A stretch of 64,000 nucleotides of DNA from Euphorbia lathyris (Eukaryota > Streptophyta > Magnoliopsida > Malpighiales > Euphorbiaceae): positions 88,039,001 through 88,103,000 of the forward strand of contig NC_088913.1 of the NCBI RefSeq assembly GCF_963576675.1. The letters are read 5' to 3'. The position numbers and the translations under genes were made by a program. The notes beneath the pieces were generated by a model. It was not told the DNA's origin. It saw only the letters and a list, made by a program, of their open reading frames with translations, and searched no databases. Below, one piece after another: positions 37,195-48,943 of this stretch (the stretch's first letter is position 1; the number at the start of each line of letters is the position of its first letter).

Positions 37195-37955
37195 CGATGC
37201 CTTTTCCAGCGCGGGTCGAGCGAGCAAACCTTGAGCGCAGGGGGGATAGATCCCTTGGAAAGGAGGTACATTATGCTGCTCAGAACTAGCCCCGCCGATT
37301 CGCACACCTGACTCCGCCGGCGGACAAAGGCAAAACCCGAGTCGAGAAGGAGTACTGCAAGTACCACAAATCCTCCGGACACTCCACGGAGAACTGCTAT
37401 CAGCTGCAGAAAGAAATTGAGTGGATCACGGAGCAAGGTACGCCACCGAAGACCATTAGACAGAGGGAATAGAGCCCGAAACAACGAGACACCGACCGAA
37501 CAGATGAAGCGAAGCGACCAAGGTACCACGGAGAGATCCATGTCATAAGGGAGGGAGCGTCGGCACTCTGTCCGCTCCCGGAGAGCTCCCAAAAGAGAAA
37601 AGCAGCTGATCAGACCCTGACGTTACAGCCACCACTCCGGACTAGCCATTCGGAGGCCCTCGTAGTCACTATCAACATCACCGGCTTTAAAACGCATCGG
37701 GTGCTGGTGGACATAGGAAGCTCGGTGAACTTGCTCACCTGGAGAGCGCTCTGCGCTATGAAAAATATTCACACAGCCCTCCGTGCCAGAACTTTTCCCC
37801 TAGTTGGCCTGTCAGAAATTGAAGTCCCCGTGAAGGGAGTCATCTTTCTGTCAACAATCTTCGTCGAAAGCGACCAAGAAGTAGAGGACACCGCAGAATG
37901 GGTGGTAGTGGATATCCCCTTGGCCTACAACGCCATTATCGGGAACCTCTGCTAG
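37195..37955 (+). pseudogene. Gypsy-2 gag zinc knuckle and aspartic protease
   Basis: After the LARD-like element gag resumes with the knuckle YCKYHKSSGHSTENCYQL (about 37353-37406), then a TAG near 37470. The protease segment includes THRVLVDIGSSVNLLTW: the catalytic triplet reads DIG instead of the usual D-S/T-G or DGG. The ORF ends TGC TAG at 37955 because of a one-base deletion near 37944; the next frame continues into RT. Confidence 0.85.
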
Positions 37956-39220
37956 CTAGCCTCAAAGCTACAATTGATATCTCCGACTTATGCTTGACTT
38001 TGCTGCTTCGACACGACAAAATCACCATCCACGGAGATCGCATCCTGGCCAAGAAACTGCAATGGGAGGCGACTCAAACTCGGATAGCGCTTTACCTGGA
38101 GGACGGTCTGATGGATATGATGGGGTACAATCCTACGCCGATTGAGGCGGTCAGCGACTGTGCCATCGGGGAGAAAAAGACACTGAAGATCGGGACTAAG
38201 CTCCCACCTCCTCTGGCCAGCGAGATAAAGGCCGTTCTAACGGAGCATTCGGACGTATTCGCATGGTGCACCGAAGACATCACAGGAGTTTCACCCGAAC
38301 AAGCAACTCACAGATTGAACATCGACTCCTCCGTTGAGCCCATAAAGCAGAAGAAGCGGGTACAGGCAAAGGACAAGCAAGATGCAGTCAAGGTAGAGAT
38401 CGAAAAGCTACTAGCTGTAAAATTTATTCGCGAGGTCCACTATCCGGACTGGCTTTCTAATGTTGTACTTGTAAAGAAGGCCAGCGGAAAGTATCGCATG
38501 TGTGTAGATTTCACCAATGTTAATAAAGCATGCCCCAAGGATTCCTACCCGCTGCCTAACATAGACCAGCTTCTCGACCAGACAGCTGGTCGCAAAATCT
38601 TGTCCCAGTTTGATGCCATCGCTGGTTTTCAGCAAATCCCTCTGGACCCGGCCGATGCCGAGAAGACCTTCTTCATAACGCATGAAGGCACATATTGCTA
38701 CAATGTGATGCCTTTCGGCTTGAAGAATGCGGGGGCCACATACCAGCCACTAATAGATAAGATGTTCACTCACCTCATCGGCAAAACGGTACAAGTATAC
38801 ATCAATGACATGGTCGTCCTAAGCGCGGTTGAGAGTGACCACCCGCGTGACTTGGCGGAGGTATTTAAAATTTTCAGGGATTATAACCTCAAGCTAAACC
38901 CGGAGAAATGTTTCTTCGGTATTCGTAGCGGTAAGTTCCTGGGTTGCGTGGTTTCGGAGAAAGGTATCGAGCCTAATCCCGCAAAGATCGAGGTGATCTT
39001 AGAAATGGAAGCACCGCACAATCTACAAGGAGTTCAGAGGCTCAACGGGAGGGTTATCGCCTTGGGCCAATTTATTTCCTGCTCGGAACAGCGATGCTTG
39101 CCTTTTTACAAAGCAGTTAAGAAGGAGCATCCCTTCAAATGGTCCACGGATTGCCAGGCGGCATTCAATGCCATTAAAACTTTCCTTGCCACGCCCCCGC
39201 TACTGTCGGCACCGAAGTAA
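37956..39220 (+). pseudogene. Gypsy-2 reverse transcriptase
   Basis: The frame open from 37898 covers the PR-RT linker and RVT_1: KYRMCVDFTNVNKACPKDSY, DAIAGFQQIPL (motif A), MPFGLKNAGATYQ (motif B). Motif C reads VYINDMVVL, so the first Asp of the YxDD pair is Asn (AAT at 38804-38806) and the enzyme should be dead. The connection domain runs to PPLLSAPK, then a TAA at 39218-39220 interrupts the polyprotein ahead of RNase H. Confidence 0.92.
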
Positions 39221-40756
39221 GGACGGGACATCCAACTGTACTTCACCATCGCTGATGAAACTATGGCAGTCGTCTTAACTCAAGAAGAGGGGACGAAACT
39301 CTACCCAATTTATTTTTTGAGCAAGGTCCTAAAGGGTGCAGAAATCCGATACTCCGAGGTGGAGAAGGCTCTGTTCGCCATCACGCAAGCATCCGAGCAT
39401 CTCAGGCCATATTTCCAAGCGCATATGGTTGTGGTCAAGACCAATTATCCTCTTAAGAAGGCAGTCCAGAAACCAGAAGTCTCCGGTCGGATCACCAACT
39501 GGTCGGTGCGACTATCGCAGTTCGACATACGTTTTGAGCCCCGTATGGCGATCAAAGCTCAAGTACTGTTCGACTTCATTGTAGAATTTACCGGATCATC
39601 CACTAGCAACCTCACAATGAACAGAGCTCACAGCAGCGACATGTGGACCATGAGCGTGGACGGGTCTTGCGGCCTAAGGCGAGCAGGCGCAGGCATTGCC
39701 ATTCAGGGACCGAATAACCTCCGACTACGGTATGCCGTCCGACTCGACTTTCCAACTACGAACAATCAAGCAGAATATGAGGCCCTGGTCGCAGCTCTTC
39801 GGTTAGCCAAAACAATGGTAACCGGGCACCTAACAGTATACTCGGACTCCAAACTCGTCATTAGCCACGTCAGCGGTACTTACAGAGCAAAAGACCCGAC
39901 AATGTGTCAATACTTGGCACTCGCCAAATCCCTGCTCGAGGACCTCAAGAACAAAGGAGTAACCTTTTGCCTTACGCTTGTACCACGAGAAGAGAATGAA
40001 GAGGCAAATGCCATTGCCGCTCTCGCAGCAGGCGAGCAGTCCCGCGACCCGCATACCCTTATCGAAACTGCTGCGACCCCAGCTATTAACACAAAGTGCT
40101 CATTACAGATCGACATAGCAGACGCAGTAGCAAGCGGTTGGAGGAGTCCGATAATCAGGTATCTAGAAGATGGGACACTGTCGGAGGATCGGATGCATGC
40201 ATCCTTCGTGGTCCAGCGTTCCTGGCGGTATGCAATGCACGACGGCCTACTCTATCGGAAGTCCTCAATGCACCCGTGGCTACGTTGCATATCCGAGGAG
40301 GAAGGGGATCACTGTTTAAAGGAGATACACCAGGGCGTATACAGATCGCATCAGGGCGCTCGATCAATTGCGAAGAAAGCCCGCCTACAGGGACTTTATT
40401 GGCAAACCATAGACTCCGACGCAATGCGACTGGTTCGTAGCTGTCAGGCGTGCCAACTGCACGCCAATACTCATCATGCGCCAGCAGCTCCGCTCAAAGG
40501 CATCGTCACACCCTGGCCTTTTGCCGTATGGGGCATTGATCTGCTCGGACCATTTCTGATAGCCTTAGCACAGAAGCGTTTTGTAGTAGTAGCAGTCGAT
40601 CACTTTACCAAATGGATCGAGGCAGAAGCAATCGCCAAAATAACCGCCGACAACGTAATCAGTTTTCTTAAGCGAACAGTCATATACCGGTTCGGAGTCC
40701 CTCACTCTTTCATCACATATAACGGGAGGCAATTCGACTGTAGTCAATTCCGCTAA
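39221..40756 (+). pseudogene. Gypsy-2 RNase H, second (archaeal-type) RNase H and integrase N-terminal half
   Basis: In frame after the TAA: Ty3-type RNase H (LYFTIADETMAVVL, FLSKVLKGAEIRYSEVEK), then a second, archaeal-type RNase H (WTMSVDGSCGLRRAGAGI, NNQAEYEALVAALRLAK, VYSDSKLVISH), diagnostic of the Tat lineage. The integrase zinc finger follows (EIHQGVYRSHQGAR, CQACQ), then the core with its first Asp in WGIDLLGPF. The second catalytic Asp is Tyr (ITYNGRQF, TAT at 40718-40720). The ORF ends at a TAA at 40754-40756. Confidence 0.92.
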
Positions 40757-41374
40757 TTCTACGAGGAATGGGGTATCAAATGACGTTACACCTTGGTAGC
40801 ACATCCTCAGAGCAACGGGCTCACTGAAGTGAGCAACCGAACAATCCTACGAGGAATAAAAGCACGCCTTTTCGACCAGGGGCAAGCATGGCCTGACCAT
40901 ATCCCAGCAGTATTGTGGTCATACCGCACAACCCCATATTCCGGCACCGGGCGCACTCCTTTCTTCCTTACCTATGGGGTAGAAGCCATGGCACCATCCG
41001 AGGTCATCCTCCGTTCTCCTCGACAAATCACCTTCGAAGAAGCCGACAACAACACGGAACTTGCCGAAGCAAGCGAGCGGCTAGAGGAAGAGCGCCTTAA
41101 TGCCTTACTTCACATCACGGCCCATAAGCAAAACATAGCTCGATATCATAATAGATGGGTCCGGCCCTTCATTTTCCAAGTCGGGGACCTTATGCTCCGA
41201 GATGCCACTACCGCCCAATCTCCGCTGGCTAAAGGCAAGCTCGGACAATCATGGGAAGGGCCATACAAGATCGATACTGTCCTTCACAACGGAGCCTACA
41301 AAATCGCCTCCTTAGACGGGGTGGTCTTTGCCAATAGTTGGAACATCCAAACACTGAAGAAGTATTATCAATAA
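40757..41374 (+). pseudogene. Gypsy-2 integrase C-terminal half
   Basis: After a second stop (TGA, about 40781) the same frame runs from 40793: catalytic Glu region AHPQSNGLTEVSNRTIL, WSYRTTPYSGTGRTPF, and the C-terminal GPYKIDTVLHNGAYKIASLD. The polyprotein ends naturally at TAA 41372-41374 (TLKKYYQ). Integrase is therefore split by two stops and lacks one catalytic residue. Confidence 0.92.
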
Positions 41375-41404
41375 GCTCCTGTAATCTGAATCATGAATAA
41401 GAAT

Positions 41405-42300
41405 ACATATTTACAAAAACTCAAAACGTTATTCCCAGGCTTCTCGATCACCTCGAAACACCTCTTAAATTGCGCAAACAACCCCATGTTGTTACCGATT
41501 AATCAACTAGTGAGCTACCCGATATAGTCCTCGCATGGAATAACTCAAAACGTTATTCCCAGGCTTCTCGATCACCTCGTAATGCCTCTTAAATCGCACA
41601 AACAACCCCATGTTGTTACCGATTAATCAAGCAGCGAGCTACCCGATACGGTCCTCATACGGAATAACTCAAAACGTTATTCCCAGGCTTCTGGATCACC
41701 TCGTAACGCCTCTTAAATCGCGCAAACAACCCCATGTTGTTACCGATTAATCAAGCAGCGAGCTACCCGATACGGTCCTCGCACGGAATAACTCAAAACG
41801 TTATTCCCAGGTATCTCGATCATCTCGAAACGCCTCTTAAATCGTGCAAACAACCCCATGTTGTTACCGATTAATCAAGCAGCGAGCTACCCAATATGGT
41901 CCTTGCACTGAATAACTCAAAACGTTATTCCCAGGCTTCTCAATCATCTCAAAACGTCTATTAAATCGCGCAAACAACCCCATGTTGTTACCGATTAACC
42001 AAGCAGCGAGCTACCCGATACGGTCCTCGCACTGAATAACTCAAAATGTTATTTCCAGGCTTCTCGATCATCTCACAACGCCTATCAAATCGAACAAACA
42101 ACCCCATGTTGTTATCGATTAACCAAGAAGTGAGCTACCCGAAACGGTCCTCGCATTGAAATAACTAAGAACTTTATTCATAGGCTTCTCGATCATTTCA
42201 AAACGCCTCTTAGCAAATCGCGTAAACAATCCCAGATTATTACCGATTAACTACGAAGCGCGCTACCATATGCGGTCTCCGCTCGGATAACATCAAAGGT
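41405..42300. repeat. 124-bp tandem array in the Gypsy-2 3' region
   Basis: About seven copies; the word ctcaaaacgttattcccagg starts at 41420, 41544, 41668, 41792 and so on, with a constant period of 124 bp. Each unit also has caaacaaccccatgttgttacc and gagctacccgatacggtcct. Divergence rises toward the right end. Tat-lineage elements are known for such variable tandem repeats between pol and the 3' LTR. Confidence 0.95.
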
Positions 42301-42687
42301 TATGCCAAGGTTTCTCGAGCATCTCGAAAGCCTCAGTAATCGCACAGATCAACAGAATAACGCACAAATTAGCGAGTCGGCTACGTATCCATACAGAACC
42401 AATGAGCTATCAAATACGATCCTCAATCGGATTTTCTAGACGCAATCCCGAAACATGTGAAAATTTATCCCACGTCCCGAAAGTCAGCTGGGCAGGCCAA
42501 CAAGGCTCGATATGCCCATCGGGCGGCTTTGGTCGCAGTAATAACAAAGAAAACGGAATTTGCAGTTTTTTCATTAAAGACAGCAAAACTACAAAAGATT
42601 GGAAAAATTGAGAGGAAACCGCTAGTACAACGCAACTTAAAAGATCACACAAAAACACAGACACAAAAAGCAAAATAGTCCAATCTC

Positions 42688-43383
42688 CTACGATGATACG
42701 TTGGCACGATCAGGATTAGGAATTGCCTCAGCATCCATTAAAGCTTGGTGCACTGTCCGCCAATCAGTAAATTCATCCGTATTGTGCCCATTCTGCCTAT
42801 GATACAGACAGGCTTTCCCAACGTGCATCACTCGATGCGCCAGATCTGCCGGAATAGGCCCCAGAAAGCCCTGCCTAGAAAATTCAAGAAAAACCACACT
42901 ACGAGGCTTCAAAGGATCGACGAACGTCGGTCCATAGGGACGAGTCGGTGAAGCATGGTGTCCAACACGCCGGTTTTCCGTTTCAGGAGGAAGATTCATC
43001 ACCCTGTCAAGCTCATCGGTAAGAAGCCTCCTCACCCATGCAGGATGCGGATTCGTTACAGGAACGACCGTCTCGTCAGGGTTCAGAAAACCAATTCCGT
43101 CCTGCGACCAAGCCTCCTTCTCAGTTGAAGACAAGGCACTGACAACCACGTCACACGAATCTGTCACAGACCCAGTATAAGGAGCGGAACTCTCACTCTC
43201 CCCGTTTCGGCTTCTTCGTGAAACACCCCGATTCATCCACACCGGGGAGGCATATCGCACCTTTCTGTCAAGATCATGATCATCCCTTGGCGGACAATAC
43301 ACATAAGGGTGAGGCATCGCCGAGATTGCTTTCTGCACCTCAAGCACCTTAGCGGAATCCACGACATCCCGAAGCGACATCAC
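42688..43383 (-). CDS. Antisense ORF of Gypsy-2
   Basis: 231 codons, MMSLRDVVDSAKVLEVQK..., on the strand opposite gag-pol, between the tandem array and the missing 3' LTR. No known domain is recognised. A possible C-terminal motif (CLYHRQNGHNTDEFTDW) looks like a degenerate gag-type zinc knuckle (CxxHxxxGHxTDE). Antisense ORFs at this position are described for several Tat-lineage elements (for example Retand, Grande), but their function is unresolved. The frame is fully open although gag-pol beside it is decayed. Copia-2 begins 53 bp beyond its start. Confidence 0.65.
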   Translation of the reverse strand: MMSLRDVVDSAKVLEVQKAISAMPHPYVYCPPRDDHDLDRKVRYASPVWMNRGVSRRSRNGESESSAPYTGSVTDSCDVVVSALSSTEKEAWSQDGIGFLNPDETVVPVTNPHPAWVRRLLTDELDRVMNLPPETENRRVGHHASPTRPYGPTFVDPLKPRSVVFLEFSRQGFLGPIPADLAHRVMHVGKACLYHRQNGHNTDEFTDWRTVHQALMDAEAIPNPDRANVSS

Positions 43384-43436
43384 ACGAAAATGGGACTGAA
43401 CAAGCGCCTAAAGATACAAACGAGCGAAGCAAGGAC

Positions 43437-44767
43437 TGTTGAAACACCTTTCCACATGATTTTGATTTGACAAAATTATTTATGTGAATGATAAAAATAT
43501 TCTAACACATTAAATTTAAATGCTTTGATTTATTCACACTAATGTGTTTGTTCAATGTTGAGTTAATTGATTTATAAGACATTAAGATAAAAAGCCTAAA
43601 GGCCCATAAGAGGAAGTCAAGCCCAAGTCAACAGATCAAGACCTCACGGCCCAGGAAGACAAAACGCAGTCGTTCTAAGTAAAGCGCTAGCTCAGTATGA
43701 AGAAGGATCGAGAAGCCTTCTATCAATTGCTTCAAGATGAAGCAGCTGAGTTAAACGACAAGAAGTACAAGTCAGTGGCAGAACAGAATCAACTTAGAGA
43801 CAAAGTATTTCTACTTTGGGTAAAGCTCAGAAGACGCAGTAAGCTGTCTGGAAGACTTTACTATAAATGTCGAAACATTCTGTTCATCTGACGAAAAGCT
43901 GCTGAGCACTGCCGTAGATAGAAGATACAAGAATTTCATTGGCCAACGACACTGAGCACGTCCTTAGTGAAAGCGACATGAAGCCGTTAGCCTCCAATGG
44001 TTATTTCGAAATTCGAAATCACCGATGCTTGAAGTGTCACTATAAATAGGCCTTTCAAATGCTTCATTCGATGCAGATCTTCAATCAAGTCGAAACGCTG
44101 ACCAAATTCATACTTGAAGTTCTGTGAGAAAAGCAAAGCAAATCTTACACCAATTCCAATCATTGTGTAAAAGTCTAGAGTGATTTCATTCATCTAAAGT
44201 GTCTTAGCAATTGTTGTTTAGGACAAACACTTATCATTTCTAGAAGAATAGAAAGGAGAAGCTGAGTACTCGGTTATAGTACTCAGCGGTAGGTATAGGA
44301 GTGAGTAGAGGAATAGAGGAAGGTACTCTTGTATACTCAGCTTCTGTTGTAAGAGATTTCGTGCTCTAACTTTAAAGAGCTCAGTAGAGGATTCAAAAAG
44401 CTCGGAATGAGTTCCGAGGACTGGACGTAGGCGGAGAGGCTGAACCAGGATATGTCTGCTGAGTAACGTATTTCTAACCTTTAAACTCCTTTATATATTG
44501 CTTGCTATAAAACTGACTAAGTAACGAACTCACGCTGAGTTGAGTGCACTAAGAAGCTGAGTTCAAGAATAGACTTAAGTGATATCTCCTGACTCAAGGA
44601 AAGAAACAAACTTAGTCACCAGTTGACTAAGCTTGTGTCTTAAAACTACTTAGCGCCGCTGTGTAAACCTTTTCTTAAAGAAAAGAAGTCAGCCTTAACG
44701 GACAAAATTTTAAATAGTTCATATCCCCCCCTTGGAACTAACCTTGTCACGTTATACGGGACCAACA
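43437..44767 (+). mobile_element. Copia-2 5' LTR
   Basis: 1331 bp, TGTTGAAACACC...ACCAACA. TATA box TATAAATAGG at 44041-44050. Followed by a 2-base spacer and PBS tggtatcagagc at 44770. The words ctgagt and gctgagt recur many times. Confidence 0.9.
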
Positions 44768-44829
44768 AGTGGTATCAGAGCTTAAAAGCTCACTGAGCAA
44801 GATATAACTATCTTGAGCTGATCCCCACA

Positions 44830-46571
44830 ATGGCTGAGAACAGCACTCGTTTCCTCCCAGGAAATCAGACAACTCAGATTCTTCCTGAGGGACTGTCCAT
44901 TACTCGGCCTCCTCTGTTCTTCGGGTCTAACTACACCTTTTGGAAGAACAGAATGAAAAATTTCATTCAGGCAACAAATATGAGTGCATGGCTTTCTATA
45001 GTCCAAGGCCCATTTGTTCCTGTTGAAACTGTTGACGGCCAAACGGTTGTCAAAGCTGAGGCTAAGTGGACAGAAGATGACCTCAAGAAGCTACAAAATC
45101 ATGCTTCGGCTATAAACATGCTTCACTATGCGTTAGATGCTGCAGAATACAACAAGATTTCAGGTTGTGAGTCAGCGCAGGAAATCTGGAAGAAATTGGA
45201 GGTCACCTATGAAGGAACCAACAAAGTTAAGAAGTCCAAGGTGAACCAGCACATGAGGTTGTACGAGCTGTTTGAAATGAATGATGATGAAGGAATCTCT
45301 GAAATGAACTCAAGATTCACAAATATAATCAACGATCTCAAAAGACTTGGCAAGATCTTTACTGAGGAAGAGCAAGTCAAGAAGATACTGAGGAGCCTTC
45401 CCAAAAGCTGGCAAGCCAAGAAAACCGCTGTTGAGGAAGCTCAAGACTTGACCACCTACAAGTATGATGAACTCATTGGATCTCTGCTGACCCATGAGAT
45501 CTCAATGAAGAATTTAGAGGTGAAGGAGAAGTCTGAGGATAAGAAGCAAAAGTCTCTTGTCATGAAAGTTGACTCCACTGATGGGAGCTCAACAGACGAT
45601 GAAGAAATGGCCATGTTCACTAGAAAAATGAAAAGGTTGTTCAGAAAGAATGATAAATATTCCAAGAAGCCTTACAAGAAGTTTGACAAGTACAAAGCTG
45701 AGTCTAGCGATAGCAAGTACAAGAAGGACAGCTCAAAGCCCATCACATGCTTTGAATGTCATCAAATTGGCCATATCAAATCAAGTTGTCCTACCTTGAG
45801 GAAGAAAAAGAAGAACAGCAAGAGGGCAATGGTGGCAACCTGGAGTGATAGTGATGAGTCATCATCATCAGGAGCTGATGCCACTGAGTCAGCAAAGATA
45901 TGCTTCATGGCAGATGAACTTGCTGAGCCTTGTGTTTCTGAGCATGCTGACCCCTCCATTGCATCTGATGATGAGGCACACTCAATTGAGGTAATATCAC
46001 TACCCCTGCTCAGAAATGAAATGGTAAATGCCCTGAGTGACCTCTACACACTTATCAAAAAGTGTAACAAGAAGGTTAGAGCACTCAGCAGGCGATGTGA
46101 CGAGATTGAAGAGGTCAAACTGAGTGACCTTCGATATCTTCTCCAAGACAACTCAACTTTGCATAGCAATGTAGAAACTATGCACAAGTTTGTCTCAGAG
46201 GTCCAATCAGATTCTAAGAAACTGAGAAAGGACATCACATCTATTCAGAATCAACTCAAGATTCCGAATAAAAGAAATATTCCTCTGAACACTCAGTACC
46301 GAAGTACTGGTCAGCGGAGATGGAATCCTCAGCGGAATGTCTAGTGTGACTTCTGTGGGAAGAAAGGACACACCACAAAGATGTGCTAGCATTCTCAACA
46401 CTGGGGTGCTGACCAATTAGTGAGATATCCCAAACGGAAGGCCAGCTGTGACTTCTGTGGAAAAAGTGGACACACTGTCCAAGTATGTCGTCATAAGATT
46501 AAATATGATGCTTTACCTACTGAGCCTAAGAAACAAGGACCCAAAAAGACTTGGGTACCTAAAGATAACTA
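44830..46571 (+). pseudogene. Copia-2 gag (Sirevirus type)
   Basis: Open for 504 codons (44830-46344): capsid with RPPLFFGSNYTFWKNRMKNF, the UBN2 region, a Lys/Ser-rich linker, CCHC knuckle CFECHQIGHIKSSC, and acidic and helical regions. In the same frame, beyond TAG stops at 46342-46344 and 46387-46389, come two more knuckles (CDFCGKKGHTTKMC and CDFCGKSGHTVQVC). The segment ends GPKKTWVPKDN with a TAG near 46570. The basic linker and knuckle style match Sireviruses. Original gag therefore probably had three knuckles. Confidence 0.9.
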
Positions 46572-47579
46572 GTGATATTACAAGTAAGCCTGAGGTGTGC
46601 TGAGAAGTCAAAAATGTGGTACATTGACAGCGCATGCTCGAGGCATATGACGGGTGATGAAACTCAGTTCATCACACTTGTGCGTAAACGAGGTGGAAGC
46701 GTAAGTTTTGGAGACAACAAAAAGGGTAAGATAGTAGGGTCAGGAACCGTTGGTGGTAATCCTACTATTGAGTCAGTCTCCCTAGTCAGTGGACTTAAAT
46801 ATAACTTACTCAGCGTAGCTCAGCTATGTGATAACGGGAGAAAAGTTATATTTGATAACACTGGATGTAAAATACTCGAGGGAAAAACAAATGAATTGAT
46901 TTTAATTGCCCCTCGTATTGACAATGTCTTTATGCTGAATTTGGAAAAGAAATTTTCAAAAAATGTATGCTTAGTGTCAAAGGAAGAAAATTTCTGGCTA
47001 TGGCACAGGAGACTTGGTCATGTAAGCATGGACCTCCTAGCCAAATTAGCAAGAAAGCAATTAGTTGGGGGACTGCCAGAACTTAAGTTCGAAAAGGATC
47101 AATTATGCAATGCTTGTCAGGCTGGAAACCAAACTAAAACATCTTTTCATAGTAAAAACATTATCTCAACCAAGCGTCCACTCGAGTTGCTGCACTTGGA
47201 TCTCTTCGGACCAGTCCAGTCGCTGAGCTTGGGTGGTAGAAGATTTTCCTTGGTCATTGTAGATGACTTTTCTCGGTACACTTGGATCATCTTGCTGAGT
47301 AGCAAGGATGAAACCTTTGAGACGTTTTCAACATTAGTAAGAAAACTTGAAAATGATAAAGACCTAAAGTTGGCTCACATCCGAAGTGATAATGGTGGAG
47401 AATTCAAAAACCAACAGTTTGTTGAATTCTGTGAAGCCAGCGGCATTGACCATAATTTTTCTGCTCCTAGAACGCCTCAACAGAATGGGGTAGTTGAAAG
47501 GAAAAACAGAACCTTGGTTGAAATAGTCAGGACAATGCTGAGTGAGCATAGGCTTCCAAAGTACTTTTGGGGAGAAGCT
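46572..47579 (+). pseudogene. Copia-2 protease and integrase, cut by Copia-3
   Basis: Protease site WYIDSACSRHMTGDE at the start, GAG_pre-integrase finger (WLWHRRLGHVSMDLL, then CNACQ), integrase Asp in LHLDLFGPV and IRSDNGGEF, Glu in [12 protein letters not shown]. It ends at YFWGEA, where Copia-3 begins. The frame is offset from gag by one base relative to the equivalent junction in Copia-3, indicating an indel just before 46572. Confidence 0.9.
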
Positions 47580-48943
47580 TGTTGAAACACCTTTCCACAA
47601 GATTTTGATTTGACAAAATCATCCATGATTAAGAGACAATTAAATTTATGTGCTTTATTTTAATTGTACTAATCCGTTTGTTCAATGTTGAGTATAAACA
47701 TAAATAAGGATAAATATAAAAGTAAGACAGGAAGAGGTCAGCATAAGAGCCTAAAATGTCAAGCTGCGTGGAATTAAACTTAGCATCAAAAGACAAAGAC
47801 ATACACGCCCACAACAACTGTCTCACGAAGCTGAGCTGACTAAACTTATACTCAGATTGGAAATTGTAAATGACAAGGTTTTACGAAGTAGAAGCTGAGT
47901 GATTCTTCAGGACAGCATGAAAAAGTCGTTAGCTAAAAGACAATGATTACCGCCCCTCTGCACCAATAATTGAAACCTTGGAAATACACAGAAGACACAT
48001 TCCGAGAAGTATGGGTCAATGGATTATTGGTAAAGGACAACTGACATAAAGAGACAAGCCAGACGCAGGAGGACAAGCCTGACGTCTGAAGAAATGCAGA
48101 GAAAGGGAATGGCCGAAACAGTATGAAGCTGACCAGAATCTGTCCCCTAAAAGAGCCGTTTTAACATTAACGGCTACATCATTTCAAAATGATCCGATTC
48201 CAGATTTTCTCCTATATAAGGACAATCAAAATCCTTGGATCATTGCCGAATCACAAGAAGAAAAATACAAGAGAGAGAAAAGATACAAAAGCACTTAGAT
48301 ACAAAAAGAGATCTTACACCCATCTTCTATTCCTTGTGTAAATGCTAGAGTGATTACTTGTAATCTTCTAAAGTGTTCTTTATTTAAAAGGAACAAGTGT
48401 TTATCAATTGTAAAATTGAGAGTGTAGTGCTGAGTGTTTGGTTGTAAACATTCAGTGGTAGAGAAATCTAGGTGCTGGGCTGTAGCACTTAGTAGGAGTT
48501 GAGTAGACGAATAGAGGAAGGTACTCTTGCATATTCAACTGCCTTGTAATTGGTTTGTGCTCTACCTTTAAAGAGCTCAGTATTGGATTCTAAAAGCCCG
48601 GAGGACTCTGGGGACTGGACGTAGGCAGAGAGGCCGAACCAGGATAAGTGATACTGAGTAATCTCTAAACTCTCTCTCAATATATATATGTGCATGTGTT
48701 GTATGTGAAATTTACTCAGCATATAAAATTGTTTAAAGTTGACTCTGAGTAATTTCAAGTGCTGAGTTAGAAGCTGATCTCCAAGAGTGTCAATATCTAA
48801 CTTATAAATAAATCAGCTTTAGTCAATATCCGTCCAAAGCTGTCTTATAGCATATCTGGCCAAGCTGACCAAAAGCTGAGTTGACCGACTTGCAAAATAA
48901 CTAAGTCAGCATACAATTAAAAAAAAAGAGTTATATTAGTTCC
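47580..48943 (+). mobile_element. Copia-3 5' LTR, main part
   Basis: TGTTGAAACACC start identical to Copia-2. TATA box TATATAAG at 48213-48220. Interrupted by Gypsy-3 at 48944; the last 36 bp of the LTR (...CCAACA) stand at 57788-57823. Total about 1.4 kb. Confidence 0.9.

Larger units (their letters stand above)
17787..43436 (+). mobile_element. Gypsy-2: Tat-lineage element, interrupted three times
   Basis: Order on the plus strand: LTR with TATA, gag start, [Copia-1], gag capsid, [non-autonomous LTR element], zinc knuckle, protease, RT, RNase H, second archaeal-type RNase H, integrase, 124-bp tandem array, antisense ORF, then Copia-2 at 43437. The second RNase H and antisense ORF place it in the Tat group. 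Without Copia-1 and the non-autonomous element about 7.8 kb of the element is visible. The 3' LTR is not in the window and should lie to the right if Copia-2 inserted cleanly. It is the oldest layer of the nest. Confidence 0.85.
43437..47579 (+). mobile_element. Copia-2: Sirevirus-like element, 5' part only
   Basis: Starts TGTTGAAACACC right after Gypsy-2's antisense ORF; candidate TSD aggac (43432-43436). 5' LTR, PBS, gag, protease and the integrase core are present. The sequence breaks off at 47579 inside integrase, where Copia-3 of the same family starts. The rest should continue right of the window. Confidence 0.9.
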
